64,000 nt of DNA from NCBI RefSeq assembly GCF_007997385.1, contig NZ_VOSC01000019.1, forward strand, positions 389,864 to 453,863, given 5' to 3'. Positions within the stretch are counted from its first letter, which is position 1; every line of letters starts with the position of its first letter. Positions 16,814 to 25,603 of the stretch are shown in pieces. The position numbers were made by a program, and so were the translations under genes. This DNA comes from Seonamhaeicola algicola. Lineage in GTDB: Bacteria; Bacteroidota; Bacteroidia; Flavobacteriales; Flavobacteriaceae. The notes beneath the pieces were generated by a model. That model ran no database searches. It saw nothing but the letters and a program-made list of their open reading frames with translations, and was not told the DNA's origin.

Positions 16814-18730
16814 ATGAAAAACTCTATTGCAGACCGCGTTGCCCATTTTTTAAGTGGTTTTCCTCCTTTTGATTTGCTTAGCCTTAACAGCTTAAATAAA
16901 ATTGCTGTTGAAACAAGTATTATTTATTTAGATAAAGGCGATGTACTTTTTAAAAAAGACGACACATATCATCAACATTTTTATGTAGTTAGAGATGGGT
17001 CTGTAATGTTATATCATACGCATGAAAACGAAAAACTTATTGCCGGTATTAATGATACCGGCGATATTTTTGGTTTACGCGCTTTAATTACCAAAGAAAA
17101 CTATAAACTTAGTGCCATTGCCAATGAAGAAGCTATTGTATATGCCATACCTATTGAAGTTTTTGAGTCTGTTACTCAAAACTTAGTAAAGGTTCAAAAG
17201 TATTTAATTACGGCATTTGCAAGTAATTCTCATGACCCTTATACGGCCGAAGAAAATAGCCGCATTTTTGTTGATTATCTTCCTAATTCATCACAAGATT
17301 TAGCTAATTTTCAAACCGCAAACTATACCGAAAAACCAGAAACTTGCAATGAAAATGCAACCTTACAAGAAGCTGCCATTGCAATGAGTAACCATAGCAT
17401 TAGTTGTATTATTGTGGTGAATAATGATAAAATTCCGCTTGGTATTATTACAAATAGCGATATAAAAAATAAAGTTGCTACTGGTAAATTTCCTATTACA
17501 ACCAAGGTTACAAATATTATGTCTGCACCGGTAATTACAGATAGCCCAGGCATTACTGTAGCAAGTGCGCAGTTACAAATGATACAACATAACATTAGTC
17601 ATATTTGTATTACTAAAGATGGTACACCAAACACCAAATTGGTAGGTATTTTAACCCACCATGATATATTAGTTACCTTAGGTAATAGTCCATCAGTAAT
17701 TTTAAAAGATATTAAACGCGCCAAACGTACAAGGCATTTACGACAAGCCAGACTTAAAGCTAACACACTATTAAAAAGCTATTTAGAGCAAAACATTCCG
17801 CTTTCACACATTATTAAACTTATTTCTAAAATTAATGATGCAGTTACAGAGCGTGCCATAATTTTAGCCATTAGAAAAATGGAAACGCCACCACCAGTAG
17901 CATTTTCATGGCTTTCAATTGGTAGCCAAGGCAGAAAAGAACAACTTTTGTTTACAGACCAAGATAATGCACTTATTTTTGAAGATGTTGATAAAACCAA
18001 ATACAAACAAACCCAAGCATACTTTATTAAATTAAGTAAGCTAGTTACAAAAACATTAAATGTTATAGGTTTTGAGTATTGCGAAGCAGATATGATGGCT
18101 AGTAACCCAGAGTGGTGCAAATCTGTATCACAATGGCAACAACAATTTAAAGAGTGGATAGAAAAACCTGATGAAAAAGCCATTTTACTAGCGTCTATAT
18201 TTTTTGATTATAACCATATTTACGGTAACAAAACATTAGTTGATGCTTTAACCAATAGCATTTATAAAGCGTTAGAAAACTCATCATTATTCTGTAGAAT
18301 TTTAGCAAAAGATGCACTTAAAAATCCGCCGCCACTTGGCTTTTTTAAGCAGTTTTTAGTAGAACATAATGGTGAACAAAAAGATTTATTTAATATTAAA
18401 AGCAGAGCCTTAATGCCTTTAATTGATGCTGCTAGAGTTTTAACCTTAAGCAATAAAATTAAAGACATAAACAATACTGCTGAACGTTTTGAAAAACTAG
18501 CCGAAATTGATCCCAACAATGCCGAACTTTTCAACTCTTGCGCCTACGCCTCAAAAGCGCTTTTAAAATTTAGAACCAAACAAGGCTTATTACATGATAA
18601 CTCTGGAAAGTTTATAGAATTAGAAAGTCTTTCAAAAGAAGAAAAACTAAAACTTAGGCGTTGTTTTAAACCTATTTTAGATGTTCAAGAAATACTAAAA
18701 ATTAGATTTGATTTAAAGAATATTTTATAA
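16814..18730 (+). CDS. DUF294 signalling protein: cNMP-binding, two CBS domains, GlnD-like nucleotidyltransferase
   Basis: 638 residues from the ATG at 16814 (a TTG two codons earlier is the only alternative). Order: cyclic-nucleotide-binding domain (about 10-125), two CBS domains (about 165-300; ending with VGILTHHDILV), DUF294 nucleotidyltransferase with SIGSQGRKEQLLFTDQDNAL (about 370-390, the G-S and D-x-D catalytic pattern) and DUF294_C. The protein looks like a nucleotide-sensing uridylyl/adenylyl-transferase; the target is unknown. The next gene, a DnaQ-like exonuclease, abuts it. In many bacteria this pair sits beside acetate uptake or acetyl-CoA synthetase genes, and acs is 2.6 kb away here. 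Confidence 0.9.
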   Translation: MKNSIADRVAHFLSGFPPFDLLSLNSLNKIAVETSIIYLDKGDVLFKKDDTYHQHFYVVRDGSVMLYHTHENEKLIAGINDTGDIFGLRALITKENYKLSAIANEEAIVYAIPIEVFESVTQNLVKVQKYLITAFASNSHDPYTAEENSRIFVDYLPNSSQDLANFQTANYTEKPETCNENATLQEAAIAMSNHSISCIIVVNNDKIPLGIITNSDIKNKVATGKFPITTKVTNIMSAPVITDSPGITVASAQLQMIQHNISHICITKDGTPNTKLVGILTHHDILVTLGNSPSVILKDIKRAKRTRHLRQARLKANTLLKSYLEQNIPLSHIIKLISKINDAVTERAIILAIRKMETPPPVAFSWLSIGSQGRKEQLLFTDQDNALIFEDVDKTKYKQTQAYFIKLSKLVTKTLNVIGFEYCEADMMASNPEWCKSVSQWQQQFKEWIEKPDEKAILLASIFFDYNHIYGNKTLVDALTNSIYKALENSSLFCRILAKDALKNPPPLGFFKQFLVEHNGEQKDLFNIKSRALMPLIDAARVLTLSNKIKDINNTAERFEKLAEIDPNNAELFNSCAYASKALLKFRTKQGLLHDNSGKFIELESLSKEEKLKLRRCFKPILDVQEILKIRFDLKNIL

Positions 18731-19399
18731 ATGGCATTTAATTGGTTTAAAAGAAAAAAGCAACGCAATTACCCTAACTTTTGGCTAACATATTTAGAGG
18801 GTTTTAAAACCACCTCAACATTACCCATTGAAGCTACACGTTTTATTGCTTTTGATACTGAAACCACAGGTTTTGATCAATATAAAGACCGTATTCTATC
18901 TATTGGAGCTGTTAGTATTCAAAATAAAACCATTAAAGTAAACCAAAGTTTAGAGCTGTATTTACAACAAGATATTTTTAATCCTGAAACTGTTAAAATT
19001 CACGGATTAATGAAACACGGCAGCCTTAAAAAAGTATCTGAAATTGAAGCTATTGAAGCCTTTATAAACTACATTGGAAATGCTGTTTTAGTAGCGCATC
19101 ATGCCCGTTTTGATTTTGGTATGGTAAACGCCATGTTACAAAGGCATAAACTTGGTAAACTTAAAAACGAGTTTATTGATACTGGTGTGCTTTTTAAAAA
19201 ATCAAAGCACATAATTTATCAAAACGATTTAAAAAACTATTCGCTAGATGAATTGGCTACAGAATTAAATGTGCCCATTGCAGATAGACATACCGCTAGT
19301 GGCGATGCTTTAATTACTGCTATGGTATTTTTAAAAACACTATCTAGATTAAACAAAAAGAAAAGTGATTTACAATGGGATTATTTAATAAAAACCTAA
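18731..19399 (+). CDS. DnaQ-like 3'-5' exonuclease
   Basis: 222 residues. All three DEDDh motifs can be read: FDTETTGFD (ExoI, Asp and Glu, about 41-49), HHARFDFGMVN (ExoII, about 122-132) and DRHTASGDALITAMVF (ExoIII His and Asp, about 187-202). It starts directly after the DUF294 stop and ends abutting the convergent MBL gene. Although related to the proofreading subunit of Pol III, its fixed pairing with DUF294 in other genomes suggests a regulatory or nucleotide-processing role rather than replication. Confidence 0.9.
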   Translation: MAFNWFKRKKQRNYPNFWLTYLEGFKTTSTLPIEATRFIAFDTETTGFDQYKDRILSIGAVSIQNKTIKVNQSLELYLQQDIFNPETVKIHGLMKHGSLKKVSEIEAIEAFINYIGNAVLVAHHARFDFGMVNAMLQRHKLGKLKNEFIDTGVLFKKSKHIIYQNDLKNYSLDELATELNVPIADRHTASGDALITAMVFLKTLSRLNKKKSDLQWDYLIKT

Positions 19400-20521
19400 C
19401 TATTCCCACCATAACTTTTCAGGGTATTCATCTCCTATTACAAAAGGTTCTCCAATTATAGGCGTAGCTATATTTACATGCTTACTTTTAGCCGCCTTTA
19501 ATGCACGTTCTACAGGATCTACCCATGTGTGCAACGCCAATTTAAAAGCACCCCAATGTATAGGCATCATATAGTTTGCTTTTACATCAATACTGGCTTG
19601 TATGGTTTCTTCGGGCATCATATGTATATGCGCCCATTGTTCATTGTACTGCCCACATTCCATCATAGCAAAATCAAAAGGGCCATACATATTTCCAATA
19701 GTTTTAAAGTGTTTTCCATAGCCACTATCACCACTAAAAAAGATACTATTGTTTTTAGATTTTATAACCCATGAACACCAAAATGTTTTGTTTCTTGTAA
19801 AACCACGTCCTGAAAAATGACGGGCTGGTGTTGATACAAATTCAATATTATTAAAAACTGAAGTTTCCCACCAGTCAAACTCTTTAATACGATTAGCTGG
19901 TACACCCCAAGCTGTTAAATGGGCTTTAATGCCTAAAGGCACGTAAAACTGTTTTACTTTATCTTTTAAGCGAATGATGGAACCATAATCTAAATGATCA
20001 TAATGGTCATGCGATATTAGAACGAGATCTATTGCGGGTAAATTTTCAATTGAAATTGGCAAATCCTTATTAAAACGTTCGCTACCAAGTAAAGGGTGTG
20101 GCGCCGGAACATTGCCTAACATAGGATCTATAAAAACATTAATGCCTTCTATTTCTAAAAATAATGCCGAATGCCCAAACCATGTTACACGTGGTTTACT
20201 TGGTTTAGTTTTAAAAAATGACGTGTTTAAATTATTTTGAGGCAATTGTTTTAATGGTACTTTATTGTTACCATTAGTAAAAAACTGAAACAAACTTTGC
20301 CACTTAAACCCCGTACTTGCCAGCGTTAATTCATCATTTACAAAAGCTTTATTTTTATAGTGTTTTGAGTTTTTTATACGCTCTAAATCGGCGACTTTAG
20401 GTGTGCCACCAAATTGCGGACTTGTATTTACAAAAATAGCTGTTACAATTACTATTAAAAGCACAACGGTTAAAATTCCTATCAACATTTTTTTAAATAT
20501 TTTTAAAAGTATTTTAAGCAT
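19400..20521 (-). CDS. MBL-fold metallo-hydrolase (NAPE-PLD/UlaG-like), membrane-anchored
   Basis: 373 residues. One N-terminal membrane helix (LIGILTVVLLIVIVTAIFV, about 12-31), then a metallo-beta-lactamase domain with ISHDHYDHLDY (HxHxDH, zinc ligands, about 167-177), FSGDSGYG and MPIHWGAF near the end. The WFGHSALFLEIEGINVFIDP segment is typical of the group that includes NAPE-hydrolysing phospholipase D and UlaG. It probably acts outside the membrane on a lipid or lactone; the substrate is not known. Its -7 box (20542-20549) gives a short leader. Confidence 0.87.
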   Translation of the reverse strand: MLKILLKIFKKMLIGILTVVLLIVIVTAIFVNTSPQFGGTPKVADLERIKNSKHYKNKAFVNDELTLASTGFKWQSLFQFFTNGNNKVPLKQLPQNNLNTSFFKTKPSKPRVTWFGHSALFLEIEGINVFIDPMLGNVPAPHPLLGSERFNKDLPISIENLPAIDLVLISHDHYDHLDYGSIIRLKDKVKQFYVPLGIKAHLTAWGVPANRIKEFDWWETSVFNNIEFVSTPARHFSGRGFTRNKTFWCSWVIKSKNNSIFFSGDSGYGKHFKTIGNMYGPFDFAMMECGQYNEQWAHIHMMPEETIQASIDVKANYMMPIHWGAFKLALHTWVDPVERALKAAKSKHVNIATPIIGEPFVIGDEYPEKLWWE

Positions 20522-20541
20522 TATATTTAAATTTCGGTGTG

Positions 20542-20549
20542 CAAAAATA
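20542..20549 (-). promoter_or_regulatory. -7 promoter box for the MBL hydrolase gene
   Basis: The reverse strand reads TATTTTTG, 21 nt before the start codon. Confidence 0.5.
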
Positions 20550-20623
20550 CCTAATAAAAAAACCGTTATGTGCTAAATAAATGCCAAAAAAAGAGTGTTA
20601 GTTAAGGTGTTATATAAATATTT

Positions 20624-21295
20624 TTATTTAAAAAAACCGATAATGCTACTAATAACACCACCTCCTGATGACATTCCGTGTTCTTCTCTAGTTTGTATCC
20701 AAATTTCACCATCACCTTTTATTTCATACAAATAACCTTCGCCACTTCTTAATAACTCTTTAAATCCTCTAGAAACTGTTTTAACCTGTAAATTATTATC
20801 AAAAGCTACTAAATAATCTTCATCAATTAAGTATGTTTTTTCAGGATTTAGCTGTTTACTTTTTATTTTACCATAACCTATTAGAAAGAGTTTTCCATTA
20901 CCGGTAGCTTTCATTTTTAACCCATCATTAAGTGTTGTTTTCCAGTCTTTTTTTATTATTTTTAAATCTATTTGATGCGTTCTTGCAAAATGAGCATTAG
21001 GTTCTATAATAACAGATTTGGTTTCATTAATATCTATTTCAAAAATCTCACCGTTTTTATCAGGAGAAAAAATCATTTCAATATGCTCTTTTGCTCTGTA
21101 AATATTGTAGGCTATACTTTTTCCTCCAAATATTTTTCCAATCCAATTATTAATAGTTTTTGCTTCAAATTTGGTTTTTAATTCATAGTTACCATCAGCA
21201 AAAATCATAGAACCTCTTTCAACTATTATTTCTTCTGAATTATTTAATTCTACTTTTAAATAAGAATTTGGATATTCTGAAATAGTTGTTTTCAT
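20624..21295 (-). CDS. AIM24 family protein (TIGR00266-like)
   Basis: 223 residues, mostly beta. It has the AIM24 pattern: EIIVERGSMIFADGNYELKTKF near the start, the glycine-rich turn in ATGNGKLFLIGYGKI (about 131-145) and a Gly/Ser-rich C-terminus (MSSGGGVISSIIG). The family is related to tryptophan-RNA-binding attenuator-like (TRAP-like) beta-barrels; its bacterial function is unknown. It begins 7 nt after acs and is co-transcribed with it. Confidence 0.82.
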   Translation of the reverse strand: MKTTISEYPNSYLKVELNNSEEIIVERGSMIFADGNYELKTKFEAKTINNWIGKIFGGKSIAYNIYRAKEHIEMIFSPDKNGEIFEIDINETKSVIIEPNAHFARTHQIDLKIIKKDWKTTLNDGLKMKATGNGKLFLIGYGKIKSKQLNPEKTYLIDEDYLVAFDNNLQVKTVSRGFKELLRSGEGYLYEIKGDGEIWIQTREEHGMSSGGGVISSIIGFFK

Positions 21296-21302
21296 AAATT
21301 AA

Positions 21303-23210
21303 CTACAATGCATTATCAATAATATCTTGTACTACTTCAGGGTTTAAAAGCGTACTGGTATCTCCTAAATTAGAGGTGTCTTTATGCGCTATTTTACGTA
21401 AAATACGGCGCATAATTTTACCCGATCGTGTTTTAGGTAAACCACTTGTAAATTGTATTTTATCTAGTTTTGCTATTGGGCCAATATGCTCTGTAATTAT
21501 TTGGTTTATCTCGTTTCTTAAATTATTTTGATCTCTACTTTCGCCAGTGTCTTTTAAAATAACATAACCATAAAGTGCATTACCTTTAACATCATGCGGG
21601 TAGCCTACAATAGCAGATTCTGCTACCGCCGGATGTTCATTTACGGCGTCTTCAATTGGTGCGGTTCCTAAATTATGGCCAGATACAATAATTACATCAT
21701 CTACTCTACCTGTAATTCGGTAATAACCAACCTCATCACGCAAGGCGCCATCACCGGTAAAATATTTATTTTCAAACGCTGAAAAATAGGTGTCTTTATA
21801 GCGCTGATGATTTCCCCAAATGGTACGTGCCATACTTGGCCACGGAAATTTTATACACAAACGCCCATCTACTTGGTTGCCTTTAATTTCATTACCATTT
21901 TCATCCATTAAAGCAGGCTGAATACCAATAAAAGGTAAAGTTGCGTAAGTTGGTTTTGTAGGGGTTACAAATGGTATGGGCGTAATCATAATACCACCAG
22001 TTTCTGTTTGCCACCAAGTATCAACAATTGGGCTTTTCTTTTTCCCAATATTATCATTGTACCAATGCCACGCTTCTTCATTAATAGGTTCGCCTACAGA
22101 GCCTAATGTTTTTAATGATGATAAATTGTATTTTTCAACCAACTCTGTACCTTGTTTTGCTAAAGCTCTAATAGCGGTTGGTGCTGTGTAAAACTGATTT
22201 ACTTTGTGTTTTTCAACAATTTCCCAAAAACGTCCAAAATCTGGATAACTTGGTACACCTTCAAACATAACTGTAGTAGCTCCGTTTGCCAACGGACCAT
22301 AAACTATATAACTGTGGCCGGTAATCCATCCAATATCGGCAGTACACCAATACACGTCATTTTCTCTGTACTGAAATACATTTTTAAACGTGTAGGCCGC
22401 ATATACCATGTAACCTGCTGTTGAATGTACCATACCTTTTGGTTTTCCGGTAGAACCTGAAGTGTATAAAATAAATAACGGATCTTCAGCATTCATTATT
22501 TCGGGTGCACAAACAGGCAATGCTTCATCTAATAACGGTTGTAGCCATTGGTCTCTGCCCGCTTCCATGTTTATATCACTTTCAATACGTTTTGCAACTA
22601 AAACCGTTTTAACACATGGGCAATCTTTTAAAGCATCATCAACAATACCTTTTAAGTTGATGGTTTTTGCGCCTCGGTAAGAACCATCACTTGTAATTAC
22701 CATTTTACAATCTGAATCATTAATTCTTGTAGCTAAAGCTGTTGATGAAAACCCAGCAAATACAACCGAATGTATGGCGCCAATACGCGCACAGGCTAAA
22801 ACAGATACTGCCAATTCTGGAATCATTGGTAAGTAAATACAAACCCTATCTCCTTTAGTAATACCTTGTGCTTTTAAAACATTTGCAAACTTGTTTACAC
22901 GCTCATATAATTGGTTATAGCTAATGTGTAAAGCAGCTTCATTTGGGTTGTTGGGCTCAAATAAAATAGCTGTTTTATTACCACGAGTTGCTAAATGCCT
23001 ATCAATGCAATTTTCGGTAATATTTAATTGTGCACCTTCAAACCATGTAACTTCGGGTTTAGAAAAATCCCAACTTAATACATTATCCCATTTTTTTCGC
23101 CACATAAAATGTTCTTCTGCTATTTCTTCCCAAAAATTTTCAGGCTCTCTAACAGATTTTCGGTAAACCTGATAATATTCTTCTAAATGTTTTATATGGT
23201 AATTACTCAT
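21303..23210 (-). CDS. acs: Acetate--CoA ligase (acetyl-CoA synthetase)
   Basis: 635 residues, normal for AMP-forming acetyl-CoA synthetase. Visible: P-loop-like YTSGSTGKPKGMVHSTAGY (about 249-267), the WWQTETGGIMITP adenylate motif, the hinge TGRVDDVIIVSGHNLGTAPIE and the C-terminal TRSGKIMRRILR with the lysine that is reversibly acetylated in other species. It converts acetate, ATP and CoA to acetyl-CoA, allowing growth on or recycling of acetate. First gene of a leftward pair with AIM24; the upstream gap is shared with the nrfHA promoter. Confidence 0.95.
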   Translation of the reverse strand: MSNYHIKHLEEYYQVYRKSVREPENFWEEIAEEHFMWRKKWDNVLSWDFSKPEVTWFEGAQLNITENCIDRHLATRGNKTAILFEPNNPNEAALHISYNQLYERVNKFANVLKAQGITKGDRVCIYLPMIPELAVSVLACARIGAIHSVVFAGFSSTALATRINDSDCKMVITSDGSYRGAKTINLKGIVDDALKDCPCVKTVLVAKRIESDINMEAGRDQWLQPLLDEALPVCAPEIMNAEDPLFILYTSGSTGKPKGMVHSTAGYMVYAAYTFKNVFQYRENDVYWCTADIGWITGHSYIVYGPLANGATTVMFEGVPSYPDFGRFWEIVEKHKVNQFYTAPTAIRALAKQGTELVEKYNLSSLKTLGSVGEPINEEAWHWYNDNIGKKKSPIVDTWWQTETGGIMITPIPFVTPTKPTYATLPFIGIQPALMDENGNEIKGNQVDGRLCIKFPWPSMARTIWGNHQRYKDTYFSAFENKYFTGDGALRDEVGYYRITGRVDDVIIVSGHNLGTAPIEDAVNEHPAVAESAIVGYPHDVKGNALYGYVILKDTGESRDQNNLRNEINQIITEHIGPIAKLDKIQFTSGLPKTRSGKIMRRILRKIAHKDTSNLGDTSTLLNPEVVQDIIDNAL

Positions 23211-23292
23211 GGTGTTTAATAGTATTTAGTTTAATTGTTTTTCAACTTTAAATATATAAAACTTCATCATTTAAATAAAAAAATAACGAAAC

Positions 23293-23336
23293 ATGATAAC
23301 TATCAGGTTTTATTTTTTTTCTTGAAATTATTTTTG
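23293..23336 (+). promoter_or_regulatory. FNR-like site and -7 box of the nrfHA promoter
   Basis: ATGATAACTATCAG (23293-23306) contains TGAT-N4-ATCA, the FNR core. TATTTTTG (23329-23336) is the -7 box. The site centre is 29.5 bp before the box, i.e. about -41.5 from the expected start, the classical activator position. The same geometry recurs at two other promoters in the window. Confidence 0.72.
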
Positions 23337-23381
23337 GTTCAGATTAGTTAGGATAAAAAAACGCTTTTAAATCTTTATAAA

Positions 23382-23981
23382 TTGAACCTAAAGAAAAAAC
23401 AAATACTTCCCAATAAAAAGTCTAGATGGCGCCCTGTAGCTGTTATTTCTATAGGTATTATAGTTGGTTTAGGCTTTTTTATGGCTAAAGAAGCCTCTTT
23501 GGTTTCTTACATGTCTAATGATCCGCAGGCATGTGTAAACTGCCATGTAATGACGCCTATGTATAATAGCTGGATGCATAGTTCGCACCGTGAATATGCT
23601 AATTGTAATGATTGCCATGTACCGCACAATAATGTTGCTAATAAATATTTTTTTAAAGCGAAAGATGGCCTTTTTCACGCCTCTGTTTTTACAGCACGTA
23701 TGGAGCCTGAAGTCATGTTTATGCGTGAAGCATCGCAAGAAGTTGTGCAAAATAACTGCATACGTTGCCATGTACAACAAGTAACCCAAGTAAAGTATGA
23801 CGGCTGGTTAAACGGGCATAAAGAAAGTAGAACCGATAGAAAATGTTGGGAATGCCACCAAGAAATACCACACGGCACCGTACACGGTATTTCTACCATA
23901 CGCAACAACATTGCTCCAATACCAACTGATACCGTAAGCACCGTAATACCTAGTTGGTTAAATAAACAAATTAAAGATTAA
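23382..23981 (+). CDS. nrfH: Cytochrome c nitrite reductase small subunit NrfH
   Basis: 199 residues, initiated at a TTG: an in-frame stop lies a few codons upstream and the next ATG would delete the membrane anchor. One N-terminal helix (VAVISIGIIVGLGFFMA, about 20-36) is followed by four CxxCH haem sites: CVNCH, CNDCH, CIRCH and CWECH. It belongs to the NapC/NirT quinol dehydrogenase family and carries electrons from menaquinol to NrfA on the periplasmic side. nrfA begins 32 nt downstream. Confidence 0.95.
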   Translation: MNLKKKQILPNKKSRWRPVAVISIGIIVGLGFFMAKEASLVSYMSNDPQACVNCHVMTPMYNSWMHSSHREYANCNDCHVPHNNVANKYFFKAKDGLFHASVFTARMEPEVMFMREASQEVVQNNCIRCHVQQVTQVKYDGWLNGHKESRTDRKCWECHQEIPHGTVHGISTIRNNIAPIPTDTVSTVIPSWLNKQIKD

Positions 23982-24013
23982 ACAATTAACGCGCACTTGC
24001 AAATTATATACCA

Positions 24014-25513
24014 ATGAAAAACAAAGTATTATTTATAGTAACTGTAGTTGTAGTGTTCCTTTTAGGACTTTTAGCTTCTAGCATTGTTAACCGAAAAAAT
24101 GAAGCCAAATACAAATATGTTCCTCAGGTTGAAATAAATGAAAATGAACCTAGAAATGAAGAATGGGGTAAAAATTTCCCTGCAGAGTACCAATCGTTTT
24201 TACAAACAGAACAAACCGATTTTGCAACATACCAAGGTGGAAACGCAATGCGCGATATGCTTGAAGAAGATACCCGTTTAGCTGTACTTTGGGCTGGTTA
24301 TGGGTTTTCAAAAGATTATAACCAAGGGCGCGGGCACCAATATGCAGTTGAAGATATACACAATACATTAAGAACTGGCGGCCCTAAAGGCGAAGGCGAT
24401 GGCCCAATGCCTGCTACATGTTGGACGTGTAAATCCCCCGATGTACCGCGTTTAATGAACGAAATTGGTATTGCTGAATTTTATAGCGGAAAATGGGCAG
24501 ATAAAGGCGAAGAAATTGTAAACCCTATTGGTTGTGCCGATTGTCATGACAGTAAAACCATGAAACTTACTATTACACGTCCGGCATTAGTTGAAGCTTT
24601 TGAAAGCATGGGTAAAGACATTAATAAAGCTACACACCAAGAAATGCGCTCTTTAGTATGTGCACAGTGCCACGTAGAATATTATTTTAACAAAAATACA
24701 CCCGGTAAAGAAGGCGTGCCTTACTTAACATTTCCTTGGAAAGACGGTATGTCTGTTGAAGCTATGGAGAAATATTATGATGATATGGACTTTAAAGATT
24801 GGACGCATAAACTAAGTAAAGCGCCCATGCTTAAAGCACAACACCCAGGTTATGAAACCTACTTAACTGGTGTACATGCAGATAGAGGCGTATCATGCGC
24901 AGATTGCCATATGCCATATAAAAGTGAAAGCGGACAAAAATTTACAGATCACCACATACAATCGCCACTTAATAATATAGCCAACTCTTGTCAAGTATGT
25001 CACCGTGAGGAAGCCGAAAAATTAAGAGCCAATGTGTATGACCGTCAACAAAAAGCAGCCGAAAGCCGCTTAAAGCTTGAAGATGCTTTAGTAAAAATGC
25101 ATGTTGAAGCAAAAAAATGTTGGGATTTAGGTGCTACCGAAGATCAAATGAAAGCTATTTTAATGGATATACGTCACGCACAATGGCGTTGGGATTATGC
25201 TGCAGCATCGCACGGTGCGTCATTCCACTCGCCAGTAGAAATTGGTAGAGTATTAAGCAGTGGTTTAGATAAAGCTACTGAAGGACGCGTAAAACTAGCA
25301 CGTTTATTAGCAGAATTAGGCCATAACAAACCAGTTGAAATGCCCGATCTTTCAACAAAAGAAAAGGCACAGGAATACATTGGTTTAGATATGGAAAAAC
25401 TAAGAAAAGAAAAACAAGAATTTAAAGACAATTTGTTACCAAAATGGTTGGAAGCGGCGGAAAAGCGAGAAGCAAATTATGGCAGCAAACAACAGGTTTC
25501 GGCAACAAATTAA
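24014..25513 (+). CDS. nrfA: Ammonia-forming cytochrome c nitrite reductase NrfA
   Basis: 499 residues with an N-terminal signal/anchor helix (VLFIVTVVVVFLLGLLASSIV). Five haem sites: the special CWTCK with lysine ligand (about 135) followed by CADCH, CAQCH, CADCH and CQVCH. The catalytic Tyr is in CAQCHVEYYF and the catalytic His in TDHHIQSPL. It reduces nitrite to ammonium with six electrons in the periplasm (dissimilatory ammonification) and can also reduce NO. It is followed by the cytochrome c maturation gene that is needed to attach its haems. Confidence 0.96.
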   Translation: MKNKVLFIVTVVVVFLLGLLASSIVNRKNEAKYKYVPQVEINENEPRNEEWGKNFPAEYQSFLQTEQTDFATYQGGNAMRDMLEEDTRLAVLWAGYGFSKDYNQGRGHQYAVEDIHNTLRTGGPKGEGDGPMPATCWTCKSPDVPRLMNEIGIAEFYSGKWADKGEEIVNPIGCADCHDSKTMKLTITRPALVEAFESMGKDINKATHQEMRSLVCAQCHVEYYFNKNTPGKEGVPYLTFPWKDGMSVEAMEKYYDDMDFKDWTHKLSKAPMLKAQHPGYETYLTGVHADRGVSCADCHMPYKSESGQKFTDHHIQSPLNNIANSCQVCHREEAEKLRANVYDRQQKAAESRLKLEDALVKMHVEAKKCWDLGATEDQMKAILMDIRHAQWRWDYAAASHGASFHSPVEIGRVLSSGLDKATEGRVKLARLLAELGHNKPVEMPDLSTKEKAQEYIGLDMEKLRKEKQEFKDNLLPKWLEAAEKREANYGSKQQVSATN

Positions 25514-25540
25514 CAGTGGTTAGTAGTTAATTCTTAAGCG

Positions 25541-25587
25541 AAAAAGATAATCTTTTAAGTGCTTTTCACGGTAAAGATTATCTTTTT
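25541..25587. promoter_or_regulatory. Twin palindromes AAAGATWATCTTT before the ResB/CcsA gene
   Basis: Two perfect 13-bp palindromes, AAAGATAATCTTT (25543-25555) and AAAGATTATCTTT (25573-25585), have centres exactly 30 bp apart (three helical turns). Together they also form a 15-bp inverted repeat with a 17-nt loop and a following T run. They may be paired operators or a weak attenuator/processing hairpin between nrfA and ccsBA. Confidence 0.5.
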
Positions 25588-25603
25588 AAATTTTATTACA
25601 GGT

